Made by a program: the position numbers and the translations under genes
Notes under the pieces: generated by a model
Seen by the model: the letters and a program-made list of their open reading frames with translations, nothing else
Databases searched by the model: none
Told to the model about the DNA's origin: nothing
Source of the DNA: Candidatus Coproplasma stercoravium
GTDB taxonomy: Bacteria; Bacillota; Clostridia; Christensenellales; Borkfalkiaceae
Assembly: GCA_018713165.1 (NCBI GenBank)
Contig: DVFR01000001.1
Location: 1-47,616, forward strand
Direction: 5' to 3'
DNA: 47,616 nucleotides
Shown: positions 1-7,579 of the stretch, one piece after another
Position numbering within the stretch: the stretch's first letter is position 1
Layout of the letters: every line of letters begins with the position of its first letter

Positions 1-140
1 CATTGTAGTTCTTCAAACAGCGGACAACCGCTGTTTGTACAATGTGAGATGAGCGAGGGCAAATCAAAGCACGAGCGGTGACCGAGCGCGGCGGTTTATA
101 CACAGCATGCCGCGCGAGACCTTAGTTTCTCAAACTCACG
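1..140. repeat. 140-bp dispersed element, copy 1
   Basis: This block matches 38987-39126 at 138 of 140 positions with no gaps; the two differences are at positions 27 (A/C) and 57 (G/T). It contains a long hairpin: outer arms CATTGTA/TACAATG and inner arms CAAACAGCGG/CCGCTGTTTG, and one of the two changes falls in the 4-base loop. A second stem is CGCGGC/GCCGCG near 97-123. No protein is convincingly encoded. Both copies lie just past the 3' end of a minus-strand gene. The window starts exactly at the first matching base, so the true left end is not visible. Confidence 0.85.
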
Positions 141-176
141 GAATTTTTACGACTCGGTCAGTCGTAAAAATTCGTG
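137..176. terminator. Hairpin downstream of obg, CACG/CGTG clamp, loop CGGTC
   Basis: The arms CACG-(G)-AATTTTTACGACT and AGTCGTAAAAATT-CGTG pair around the loop CGGTC. It lies 6 bases past the obg stop. There is no clean U-tract after the stem on the minus strand, so it may act as an mRNA 3'-end stabiliser or a weak terminator. The hairpin after the ABC gene at 39123-39162 has the same loop and clamp but a different stem. Confidence 0.55.
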
Positions 177-181
177 AACAC

Positions 182-1462
182 TCACTCTACGAAGTCGAAT
201 TCAACATCCCCTATAGACACAGTATCTCCCTCCTTTATACCCATTTCTTTGAGGCGGGAAATAACGCCCTTTTCGCGCAGTATCTTCTGGAAATACGCCA
301 TCGAACCGGGGTCGGTGAGGGTGACGTTGCGGCAGAGCATATCGACGAGCGTACCGATAACCACGTATACTCCGTCGTCGAGATAAATTTCGTAGTCGAG
401 GTTGGAGGACTTGCGGTAGGTAAACTCCTCGTCCACCTCCTCGCGCGCGACGGGAGGGAGCTTCGAGAGCTCTTCGACAAGCTCGTCGAGCATGGGCTGC
501 AAGCCCTCGCCCGAAACTGCCGTTATGGGGAAAATTTTATATTTTTTGCCGTATTTGCGCGTAAATGCCTTTACGTTCTCCTCCGCGCCGTAAACGTCGC
601 ACTTATTGAGGGCGATTACCTGCGGAAGCGCGGCGAGCTTTTTTGAATAGCCCGCAAGTTCGGCATTTATCTTTTTGAAGTCCTCCGCGGGGTCTCTGCC
701 CTCGCTGCCCGAAATATCCACGACGTGCAGAAGAAGGCGGGTGCGCTCGATATGCCTCAAAAAGTCGTGCCCGAGCCCCGCGCCCTCGGCCGCGCCCTCG
801 ATAAGCCCCGGGATATCCGCCGCGACGAACGACTTATCGTAAACGCGCACGACGCCGAGATTGGGTGAAAGCGTGGTGAAGTGATAGTTCGCCACCTTGG
901 GGCGGGCGGCAGAAATTTTTGAAAGCAGCGTGCTCTTGCCCACGTTGGGGAAACCGATTATGCCGACGTCTGCAATCACTTTGAGTTCGAGAAGGAGAAC
1001 GTGCGGCTCTGTTTTTTCGCCCTTCTGGGCAAAGTTGGGGGCGTGCCTGCGCGAAGTAGTGAAGCGCACGTTGCCCTTGCCGCCCCTTCCGCCCTCGGCT
1101 ATCAGCTTTTTTTCGCCGTCGGCGAACATATCGGCAATCACGGCGCCCGTTTCAAAGTCCTTTACGACGGTGCCTACGGGAACTTTTATTATAACGTCCT
1201 TGCCGCCCCTGCCGAAGCACTGGTTTGTGCCGCCCTTTTCGCCGTTTTCGGCAAAATATTTCGACGTGAAGCGGAAAGAGAGCAGGTCGTTCATGCCCCT
1301 GTCGGCAACGATATAAATATCGCCGCCCTTACCGCCGTCGCCGCCGTCGGGCCCGCAGGCAGGCTTGCCCTTGTACGACTTGAACGAGTTCATTCCGTCA
1401 CCGCCGTCGCCCGATTTAATTTTAATTTTTACCTTGTCGGTGAATACGTTCTTATCTATCAT
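182..1462 (-). CDS. obg: GTPase Obg/CgtA
   Basis: Obg is an essential ribosome-associated GTPase that acts in 50S assembly and the stress response in the cytoplasm. The 426-residue protein shows the glycine-rich Obg fold (residues 1-160, runs such as GPDGGDGGKGG), then the G domain with G1 GFPNVGKS (170-177), G3 DIPG (216-219) and G4 NKCD (286-289), then a C-terminal OCT-type domain. I chose the ATG at 1462 rather than the upstream in-frame start at 1501 because family members begin near MIDKNVFTDKV and the ATG sits inside the end of rho, overlapping it by 11 bases (ATGATAGATAA). That overlap suggests translational coupling. It is the last gene of a minus-strand operon. Confidence 0.96.
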   Translation of the reverse strand: MIDKNVFTDKVKIKIKSGDGGDGMNSFKSYKGKPACGPDGGDGGKGGDIYIVADRGMNDLLSFRFTSKYFAENGEKGGTNQCFGRGGKDVIIKVPVGTVVKDFETGAVIADMFADGEKKLIAEGGRGGKGNVRFTTSRRHAPNFAQKGEKTEPHVLLLELKVIADVGIIGFPNVGKSTLLSKISAARPKVANYHFTTLSPNLGVVRVYDKSFVAADIPGLIEGAAEGAGLGHDFLRHIERTRLLLHVVDISGSEGRDPAEDFKKINAELAGYSKKLAALPQVIALNKCDVYGAEENVKAFTRKYGKKYKIFPITAVSGEGLQPMLDELVEELSKLPPVAREEVDEEFTYRKSSNLDYEIYLDDGVYVVIGTLVDMLCRNVTLTDPGSMAYFQKILREKGVISRLKEMGIKEGDTVSIGDVEFDFVE

Positions 1463-2912
1463 TATTATAAATTTTGAGCCATTCGTCTGCGCGCAAAACA
1501 AGCTCGGCGTTGGTTTTGGTTTTGTTTATCATGGAGTACAGCGCTTCCACGCTCATCTGCCTGCCGAGAAGCTGGCGGAGCTTGCAGGACAAGTCGAGCT
1601 CTTCGGGAGAAAGAAGCAGCTCCTCCTTTCTTGCGCCGGAGGACTTTATGTCTATCGCGGGGAAGATTCTGCGCTCGGCAAGCTCGCGCGAGAGCACGAG
1701 TTCCATATTGCCCGCCGCCTTGAACTCCTCGTATATCACGTCGTCGAGCCTGCTGCCCGTATCGACGAGCGCGGTCGCGATTATCGTGAGCGAGCCGCCG
1801 TCCTCGGTGTTGCGCGCCGCGCCGAAGAATTTGCGCGGTTCAATGAGCGCCTGCGGGTCGAGCCCGCCCGAGAGCATTCTGCCCGAGTTTGTGACGGAGT
1901 TGTACGCGCGGGTGAGGCGCGTTATGCTGTCGAGCAAAATAACGACGTCTTTGCCCGCCTCCACGAGCCGCTTTGCGTGTTCGAGCACGAGGTTTGCGGC
2001 ATGAATATGGTGGTGTTCGCCCCTGTCGAACGTGGAATACACCACGCGCGCGCCGGGAACGGTGCGGCGGATGTCGGTGACCTCCTCGGGGCGCTCGTCA
2101 ATCAGAAGAATTATTACTTCCGACCCGGGATAGCCTGCCGTGAGCGAGCAGGCGATATCTTTGAGCATGGTGGTCTTGCCCGCCTTGGGGGGCGACACGA
2201 TCAGCGCGCGCTGTCCCCTGCCTATCGGCGAGAAGAGGTCTATCACCCTGTCGGTGAGGGTGCCGCCCGCGCGTTCCATAGTATAGCGCCTGTCGGGATA
2301 GCAGGGAATGAGCTTTTCAAACACGGGGCGCGTTTTTTGCTCGTCGGCGCGCTCGCCGTTTACGCTTATGATATAGGTAGCGCCCGGGCACTCGCCCTCC
2401 TTGCGGCGCTTTGCCTTACACGTAATAAAATCGCCTTCGCGCAGGCGGAAGCGGTTTATAAGGGTTGTATGAACGAACACGTCGCCGCCGGACGTAAGCT
2501 CGAAATTGTTGGTGCGGAGAAACCAGAACTTATCGGTAAATTCAAGCACGCCGCTATATACCTTTTCGTCGTCGTAAGCTTCGCTTTCTGAATGCACGCC
2601 GAATTCGGCGGGCGCGCTTTCGCCGCCCGCGGCGTATTCGGCCTTGTATCCGCCGTAAAATTCCCTGCACTTTTCGACGAGCGTGACGACGTCTTTATCG
2701 AACGCCTCCGACTTGGGCGGCGCGCCCTTCGTGGAGCGGGGAACGGGGTCGCTCTTGCAGCCGGCGATATCGAGGATACTGCCGATGAGCGGCTCTTTAT
2801 TCATGTCGGCGGGGCGCTTTACACCCACAGCCCTGCCAATCTGCCTCAAATCGTAGATGCTGCGTTTTTCAAGCTCTGCCCGTAAGGTTTGCAACAGTTC
2901 GCTTTCTATCAA
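1452..2912 (-). CDS. rho: Transcription termination factor Rho
   Basis: Rho is the hexameric RNA-dependent ATPase that terminates transcription. The 486-residue protein has an N-terminal Rho-N helical region (about 1-50), a cold-shock-like RNA-binding domain with VFVHTTLINRF, Walker A PPKAGKTT (241-248), DERPEEVTD (272-280) and Walker B VVILLD (323-328). The R-loop region reads EEFKAAGN, where many Rho proteins have EEFKGTGN; the lysine is kept. The start is TTG at 2912: its TTGA overlaps the TGA stop of the upstream gene, and GGAGAGA lies about 10 bases ahead. It is co-transcribed with the hydrolase gene and obg. Confidence 0.96.
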   Translation of the reverse strand: MIESELLQTLRAELEKRSIYDLRQIGRAVGVKRPADMNKEPLIGSILDIAGCKSDPVPRSTKGAPPKSEAFDKDVVTLVEKCREFYGGYKAEYAAGGESAPAEFGVHSESEAYDDEKVYSGVLEFTDKFWFLRTNNFELTSGGDVFVHTTLINRFRLREGDFITCKAKRRKEGECPGATYIISVNGERADEQKTRPVFEKLIPCYPDRRYTMERAGGTLTDRVIDLFSPIGRGQRALIVSPPKAGKTTMLKDIACSLTAGYPGSEVIILLIDERPEEVTDIRRTVPGARVVYSTFDRGEHHHIHAANLVLEHAKRLVEAGKDVVILLDSITRLTRAYNSVTNSGRMLSGGLDPQALIEPRKFFGAARNTEDGGSLTIIATALVDTGSRLDDVIYEEFKAAGNMELVLSRELAERRIFPAIDIKSSGARKEELLLSPEELDLSCKLRQLLGRQMSVEALYSMINKTKTNAELVLRADEWLKIYNNDR

Positions 2913-3562
2913 TCTTCGACTCTCTCCATTACTATGATTTTAGTGCTGTCGCCGCCGAGGTCCTCGCGCGAGATGTCGATTTCACTCTCCTCCTCGTTTT
3001 CGACTTCTTCCTCGTCGAAAAGGTCGGTGAATTCCTCAACGCGGTCAACGTCGAGTTTTTTGCCCTTTTCGCGGTAGTGCATGGGAATAACTATGTCGGG
3101 CATTATTCTGTCGACGTATTCCTTCGCCTGTTCGGCGTCTATCGTGTAGGTTCCGCCGACGGGAATGAGGAGCACGTCGACGGGAAGGAGCGATTCGATA
3201 AGTTCGGTGGAGCACTCCTCGCCGATGTCGCCGAGATGGCACACCTCTATTCCGTCCATGCTGAACTTGAAGATGATGTTTTCCCCTCTTAATTTTCCGC
3301 CCTCTGAATCGTGGAAACTCTTTATCGAGTTTATCTCCACTCCGGGCAGGTCGTAGCTGCCCTCCTTGTCAATCACTATGGGCGAACCGCCGATTTTTTC
3401 GGTGGCGTCGTGGTCGTAGTGATGGTGCGACACGGTTACCGCGTCGGCCTTCACCTTGGGCATAGAGCAACCCAAACTGTCGGCATACGGGTCGGTGACG
3501 ACCGTGGTGCCCGTACTTTCAATGAGCTGGAAGCTGGAGTGTCCTAAATACCTGATTTTCAT
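2909..3562 (-). CDS. Metallo-beta-lactamase-fold hydrolase (UlaG/UPF0173-like)
   Basis: This 217-residue protein begins MKIRYLGHSSF and has the metal-binding signature SHHHYDHD (HxHxDH type) near residues 45-52, then HLGDIGE and a late MHYREKG histidine. These are features of the UlaG-like/UPF0173 branch of the metallo-beta-lactamase superfamily, which hydrolyses varied small substrates. The substrate here is unknown. The C-terminal 45 residues are very acidic (FDEEEVENEEESEID) and look like an unstructured addition. It overlaps rho by 4 bases, so the two are probably translated together. An inverted repeat AGGCTTTGCAAGCCT lies about 25 bases upstream of the start. Confidence 0.85.
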   Translation of the reverse strand: MKIRYLGHSSFQLIESTGTTVVTDPYADSLGCSMPKVKADAVTVSHHHYDHDATEKIGGSPIVIDKEGSYDLPGVEINSIKSFHDSEGGKLRGENIIFKFSMDGIEVCHLGDIGEECSTELIESLLPVDVLLIPVGGTYTIDAEQAKEYVDRIMPDIVIPMHYREKGKKLDVDRVEEFTDLFDEEEVENEEESEIDISREDLGGDSTKIIVMERVED

Positions 3563-3738
3563 GGTTTTGTTATTATATTCTCCTGAGGCTTTGCAAGCCT
3601 TAAAAATTTTGCCTTGATATAAATATTGTACCCGAAAGGCAAGCCGGCGAAACGGTGCAAAAAAACTTTTGCATTTATAGGGCGGCGCACAGACCGCAAA
3701 CTATCGCGCCGCTTTACGCGAACCCTCTGCAAAAAAAT

Positions 3739-4149
3739 TTATCTTGCGCGGGGCGCGCGCCTTTCGTTCTGTATGCGCTCGCGTTCGGCGGTGAACACAA
3801 GCTCGGTAGGCTCCGCCTCCTCTCCCTGAACGTAGGAGATGGTAACCGAGCAGCCGCCCTCGCCGAGCGACGCGCCGAGAAGAGTGGTGAAAACGGGGAA
3901 CACGAATTTGTGCCCCTTTTCCGAGAGAATGCACTCCGTTTTTTGCCCTTCGGCAAACTGCATCACGAAGGTGAGGTGCCCGCTGCGGCGCTGGGTTACG
4001 ACGCCGCCGCTGTATTCGAGCACGCAGTCGTCGCCGTCGAGCCCGTAAAACACGGAAAACGCTTCGCCTTCGGCTTTGAGCACGCCGCGGGAGGAGAATT
4101 TCTGCTCTTCGCCGCCCGTGCGTGAAAAGATATTTATTTTTACATGCAT
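3739..4149 (-). CDS. DUF1934 (YwiB-like) beta-barrel protein
   Basis: The 136-residue protein fits the small lipocalin-like beta-barrel family DUF1934, recognisable from the pattern of short strands with YSGGVVTQRRSG, VMQFAEGQKTECIL and VFPVFTTLLGASL. Function is unknown in the family. It lies 36 bases after the tyrA stop and 176 bases before the hydrolase gene; the gap holds AT-rich sequence and a possible minus-strand TACAAT box near 3627, but no convincing full promoter. The SD before the ATG is weak. The last residues (RRAPRAR) are basic and probably disordered. Confidence 0.78.
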   Translation of the reverse strand: MHVKINIFSRTGGEEQKFSSRGVLKAEGEAFSVFYGLDGDDCVLEYSGGVVTQRRSGHLTFVMQFAEGQKTECILSEKGHKFVFPVFTTLLGASLGEGGCSVTISYVQGEEAEPTELVFTAERERIQNERRAPRAR

Positions 4150-4185
4150 CTGAAATTACCGTAAATTGCCGCGCATTTCAAGCCC

Positions 4186-5055
4186 TTACTTTAAATAAGT
4201 GAGCGTTATGCCGCCCGTTTTTGCGCGTTCCTTCGACTGGGAGAAGCGCTCGCGCCCCTCCTTTAAAACGCCGCGCAGAACTTCGGCGTCGCCGCCGTCT
4301 ATCGCCGACTTTATCTCGGCAAGGTTTTCAATCAGCGCGCCTATGCGGGCAGAGAGATTGTCTTTGTTTAAAAGGTACAGCTCCGACCATACCCCCTCGT
4401 CGACGCCGGCGATTCTCGTCATATCCTGGAAGCTGCCGCCCGTAAAGCCGAGGCAGCCGACGATTTCGCCGTCCTTTACGTATGCGTTGGAGACGACGTG
4501 CGCGAGCTGAGAGGTGTAGGCAATCTTTCTGTCGTGCACCTCCGCCGAGCACTCGACTATGCATTTAAAACCCATGTCGCGCGTGAGCGAGATTATGAGC
4601 TCTTTCGCCCCCGCGTCTGTCCGCTCCGACGAGGTTATAACCATGCTCGCCCTGTCGAACAGGTCGGCGCAGGCGTTATGTACCGACGAAACTTCCTTGC
4701 CCGCCATCGGGTGTGTGCCGACGTAAAAAAAGTTGCGCTCCGTTTTATACACTTCGCGCTCGATATACCCCTTTACGCCGCATATATCGGCGACTACCGC
4801 GCCGTTTTTGAAAGAATTTGAATTTATGAAACCTGCCGCGGCTTTGGGGGGAAGGGCGACGAAAACCACGTCGTAACCGTCAAACTTTTGCGCGGCAGAG
4901 GCGACAATGCCGTTTTTTAACGCGTATGCGAGCGGTTCGGGCGAACGGTTCCAGCCGTCGGGCGCATATCCGGCGCGCATAAGCGCCATGCACATTGAGC
5001 CGCCTATGAGCCCCAGCCCCGCAACGCAGATTTTTAAACTTTTGCTGTTTTCCAT
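4186..5055 (-). CDS. tyrA: Prephenate dehydrogenase
   Basis: This NAD(P)-dependent enzyme makes 4-hydroxyphenylpyruvate for tyrosine synthesis. The 289-residue protein shows an N-terminal Rossmann motif GLGLIGGS (13-20), the substrate loop GTHPMAGKE (about 113-121), the helical-domain segment HDRKIAYTSQLAHVVSNAY and FTGGSFQDMTRIAG. No ACT domain follows, so feedback control by tyrosine through such a domain is not expected. The start at 5055 is required because the dinucleotide fold begins at residue 8. A strong promoter (5069-5097) ends 13 bases upstream, leaving almost no room for an SD. Confidence 0.93.
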   Translation of the reverse strand: MENSKSLKICVAGLGLIGGSMCMALMRAGYAPDGWNRSPEPLAYALKNGIVASAAQKFDGYDVVFVALPPKAAAGFINSNSFKNGAVVADICGVKGYIEREVYKTERNFFYVGTHPMAGKEVSSVHNACADLFDRASMVITSSERTDAGAKELIISLTRDMGFKCIVECSAEVHDRKIAYTSQLAHVVSNAYVKDGEIVGCLGFTGGSFQDMTRIAGVDEGVWSELYLLNKDNLSARIGALIENLAEIKSAIDGGDAEVLRGVLKEGRERFSQSKERAKTGGITLTYLK

Positions 5056-5068
5056 AATTTTTTAAAGT

Positions 5069-5097
5069 ATTATACCATATAAATCGGGTTTGTTCAA
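5069..5097 (-). promoter_or_regulatory. SigA-type promoter of tyrA, nearly leaderless
   Basis: On the minus strand TTGAAC is followed by 17 bases and TATAAT. Initiation 6-8 bases past the -10 box would fall near 5062, only about 7 bases before the tyrA ATG at 5055, and no SD is present in that stretch. Confidence 0.75.
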
Positions 5098-5212
5098 ATA
5101 AATTGACTATATTGTAAAAAAATCTTTTGCCGTCCCGTAAGATGCGCCGCATGAAATTTTGTAAAAAAAATGCAAAGCTTGAATTTACAAACATTATTTG
5201 CGCTCTCTGCGG

Positions 5213-5241
5213 TTGACTTTCTTCGGGCAAAACTTTATAAT
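5213..5241 (+). promoter_or_regulatory. SigA-type promoter of the pgk operon
   Basis: TTGACT, a 17-base spacer and TATAAT match the housekeeping consensus closely. Transcription would begin near 5248 and run through an AAGGAG SD (5267-5272), 9 bases from the pgk ATG. Confidence 0.88.
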
Positions 5242-5281
5242 AGTAGTCGCTAAAAATATATTGATTAAGGAGACCGTTTTT

Positions 5282-6592
5282 ATGAACAAAATGTCTGTAA
5301 AAGACCTCAAAGAGCTCAAAGGCAAAAAAGTGCTCGTGAGGTGCGACTTCAACGTACCCATGAAGGACGGCAAGATTACCGACGAAAACAGAATTCAGGG
5401 CGCGCTTCCCACCATCAAATACCTGCTTGAAAACGGTGCGAAAGTTACGCTTTGCTCGCACCTCGGCAAGCCCCACTCCATTTTCTCCGAAACTTTCAAA
5501 CTTAACAAAAAGGACAAGAAGAAGGTTGAAGCGGGCGAGACGACCGCAGAGGCAATCGAGGCGAAGGCTAAAAAGGACGAGCCCGCAAAGCTCACCCTCG
5601 CTCCCGTTGCTGCAAGGCTCAACGAGCTTTTAGGCGGCAAAGTTGCGTTTGCGAAAGACGTTATAGGCCCCGACGCGAAGGCTAAGCGCGACTCGCTCAA
5701 AGAGGGCGAAGCCGTGCTTTTGGAAAACCTCCGCTTCCACTGGGAGGAAGAGGGCAACGACGAGGGCTTCTGCAAAGAGCTTGCGTACGACGCCGAAATC
5801 TACGTAAACGACGCGTTCGGCACGGCGCACCGCGCGCACGCCTCCACCGCGGGCATTGTTCAGTACGGCATTATTAAGACGGCCGTTTGCGGCTTCCTCA
5901 TCGAAAAGGAACTCACCGTTATGGCAGACACGCTCGAGCACCCCGAGCGCCCCTTCGTGGCAATTCTCGGCGGCGCGAAAGTTGCCGACAAGCTCAACGT
6001 TATAAACAACCTTCTGGAGAAGTGCGACACGCTTATAATCGGCGGCGGCATGGCTTATACCTTCCTTAAAGCCAAGGGCTACGAGGTAGGCACCTCCCTT
6101 TTGGACGAGGAGAAGATTGATTACTGCAAAGACATGATGGAAAAGGCCGAAAAGCTCGGCAAGGAACTGCTCCTCCCCATCGACACCGTTGTGTGCGACA
6201 GCTTCCCCGACCCCATCGACGCCGAAATCGAAGTTGAAACCGTTCCTTCCGACAAGATACCCGCAGACAAGATGGGCATGGATATCGGCGAAAAGACGAG
6301 GGAACTCTATGCAAGCCGCGTGCACGGCGCAAAGTCGGTTATATGGAACGGCCCCATGGGCGTGTTCGAGAACCCCACTCTTGCAAAAGGCACGATAGCC
6401 GTTGCGCAGGCGCTTGCAGACGTTTACGGCAAGTGCACCACGATTATCGGCGGCGGCGACAGCGCGGCGGCAATCCAGCAGCTCGGCTTTGCCGATAAGG
6501 TTACGCACATTTCGACGGGCGGCGGCGCTTCGCTCGAACTCTTCGAGGGCAAAGTGCTTCCCGGCATCGCCTGCCTTAACGACAAGAACTGA
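5282..6592 (+). CDS. pgk: Phosphoglycerate kinase
   Basis: This cytoplasmic glycolytic enzyme transfers the phosphate of 1,3-bisphosphoglycerate to ADP. Residues seen include VRCDFNVP (19-26), SHLGKP (59-64), [28 protein letters not shown] and GGGDSAAA in the nucleotide-binding half. The protein has 436 residues against about 395 in most bacteria. The excess is a lysine- and alanine-rich segment at about residues 65-102 between SHLGKP and LTLAPVA, a surface loop in known structures. I placed the start at the ATG at 5282, 9 bases after AAGGAG, not at the longer open frame. It leads a pgk-tpiA-gpmI unit. Confidence 0.97.
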   Translation: MNKMSVKDLKELKGKKVLVRCDFNVPMKDGKITDENRIQGALPTIKYLLENGAKVTLCSHLGKPHSIFSETFKLNKKDKKKVEAGETTAEAIEAKAKKDEPAKLTLAPVAARLNELLGGKVAFAKDVIGPDAKAKRDSLKEGEAVLLENLRFHWEEEGNDEGFCKELAYDAEIYVNDAFGTAHRAHASTAGIVQYGIIKTAVCGFLIEKELTVMADTLEHPERPFVAILGGAKVADKLNVINNLLEKCDTLIIGGGMAYTFLKAKGYEVGTSLLDEEKIDYCKDMMEKAEKLGKELLLPIDTVVCDSFPDPIDAEIEVETVPSDKIPADKMGMDIGEKTRELYASRVHGAKSVIWNGPMGVFENPTLAKGTIAVAQALADVYGKCTTIIGGGDSAAAIQQLGFADKVTHISTGGGASLELFEGKVLPGIACLNDKN

Positions 6593-6635
6593 TTGAATTT
6601 TCAGTAAAAATTTTTCAATTTATGCGGAATCCAAC

Positions 6636-6668
6636 TATGCGGCGGCGGAGAAATTCCGCCGCCGCATA
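6636..6668. terminator. GC-rich hairpin between pgk and tpiA without a U-tract
   Basis: The arms TATGCGGCGGCGGA and TCCGCCGCCGCATA pair around a short loop. No run of Ts follows on either strand, so it is more likely an mRNA stabiliser or partial attenuator that sets the pgk:tpiA ratio than a full terminator. Confidence 0.5.
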
Positions 6669-6675
6669 AATTCGC

Positions 6676-6700
6676 ACGGTAATATGCCGCAACGAATAAA
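6676..6700. repeat. Dispersed ATATGCCGCAA motif, site 1
   Basis: The sequence AATATGCCGCAACGAATAAA belongs to a family of short intergenic motifs with the core ATATGCCGCAA, also seen at 7513-7548 (variant), 17341-17371, 34657-34684 and 35217-35245, and inside a coding region at 34427-34450. Confidence 0.5.
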
Positions 6701-6755
6701 CTTTACAGATATTTTAAAACAATATTAAAACAAAAAATATGACGGGAGAAAATTA

Positions 6756-7514
6756 ATGGCAAGAAGACCTTTTATTGCAGGCAACTGGAAGATGAACATG
6801 ACGGCGGAGAGCGGAACAAAACTCATTAAAGAGCTGATACCGCTCGTTAAAGACGCCGACTGCGACGTGGCGCTGTGCGTGCCCGCTATACTTATACCCG
6901 CAATGACGGAAGTTGCAAAGGGCAGCAACATTGCAATCGGCGCGGAAAATATGCACTGGGAGCCCAAGGGCGCTTACACGGGCGAAATTTCCGCCGATAT
7001 GTTAAAAGAGTACGGCGTGAAATACGTTATAATCGGCCACAGCGAGAGAAGGCAGTACTTCGGCGAGACCGACGAGACTGTGAACAAGCGCACCAAGGCA
7101 GTTCTGGCCGCGGGCATGACCCCCATCACCTGCATCGGTGAAACGCTCGAAGAGCGCGAAGGCGGCGTCACCGAAAAAGTGCTCGACAGGCAGCTCGAAA
7201 TCGGACTTGCGGGAATTGAAGATATAACCAAAGTCGTGATTGCGTACGAACCCGTATGGGCTATCGGCACCGGCAGGACGGCTACCGACGAACAGGCGCA
7301 GGAGACCATTGCCTATATCAGAAAGAAGATTGGCCAGCTCTTCTGCCCCAAGTGCGCCGAAAAGGTTATAATACAGTACGGCGGTTCCATGAATGCGGCC
7401 AACTGCAAGGGACTCATGGCCCAGCCCGACATCGACGGCGGACTTATCGGTTCCGCCTCGCTCAAGGCTGATTTTGCAAAGATTGTGAATTATAACAAAT
7501 ATTTCGAAGATTAA
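6756..7514 (+). CDS. tpiA: Triosephosphate isomerase
   Basis: It interconverts dihydroxyacetone phosphate and glyceraldehyde 3-phosphate. The 252-residue length is normal. Catalytic residues are in place: Lys12 in NWKMN, His95 in IIGHSERR and Glu165 in AYEPVWAIGTG; the phosphate-binding GGSMNAAN and GGLIGSASL follow. The ATG at 6756 has a GGGAGA SD about 7 bases upstream. It is the middle gene of the glycolytic run, 163 bases after pgk; that gap contains a hairpin and one copy of the ATATGCCGCAA motif. Confidence 0.97.
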   Translation: MARRPFIAGNWKMNMTAESGTKLIKELIPLVKDADCDVALCVPAILIPAMTEVAKGSNIAIGAENMHWEPKGAYTGEISADMLKEYGVKYVIIGHSERRQYFGETDETVNKRTKAVLAAGMTPITCIGETLEEREGGVTEKVLDRQLEIGLAGIEDITKVVIAYEPVWAIGTGRTATDEQAQETIAYIRKKIGQLFCPKCAEKVIIQYGGSMNAANCKGLMAQPDIDGGLIGSASLKADFAKIVNYNKYFED

Positions 7515-7548
7515 TTGCAATAGTTGCGACATATATGCGGAGCAATTA
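7513..7548. repeat. Dispersed ATATGCCGCAA-type motif, site 2, in a hairpin
   Basis: Outer arms AATTGC/GCAATT enclose TTGCGACATATATGCGG, a variant of the motif read on the opposite strand. It lies between tpiA and gpmI and shares CAATAGTTGCG with the sites at 17341 and 34427. Confidence 0.45.
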
Positions 7549-7579
7549 CAATTTATAAAGTAATTTTAAGAGGAATTTT

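Noticed and set aside
107-646. A 179-codon plus-strand frame opposite obg
   Set aside because: It lies antisense to a well-supported obg and inside a repeat at its start, with no SD or family resemblance.
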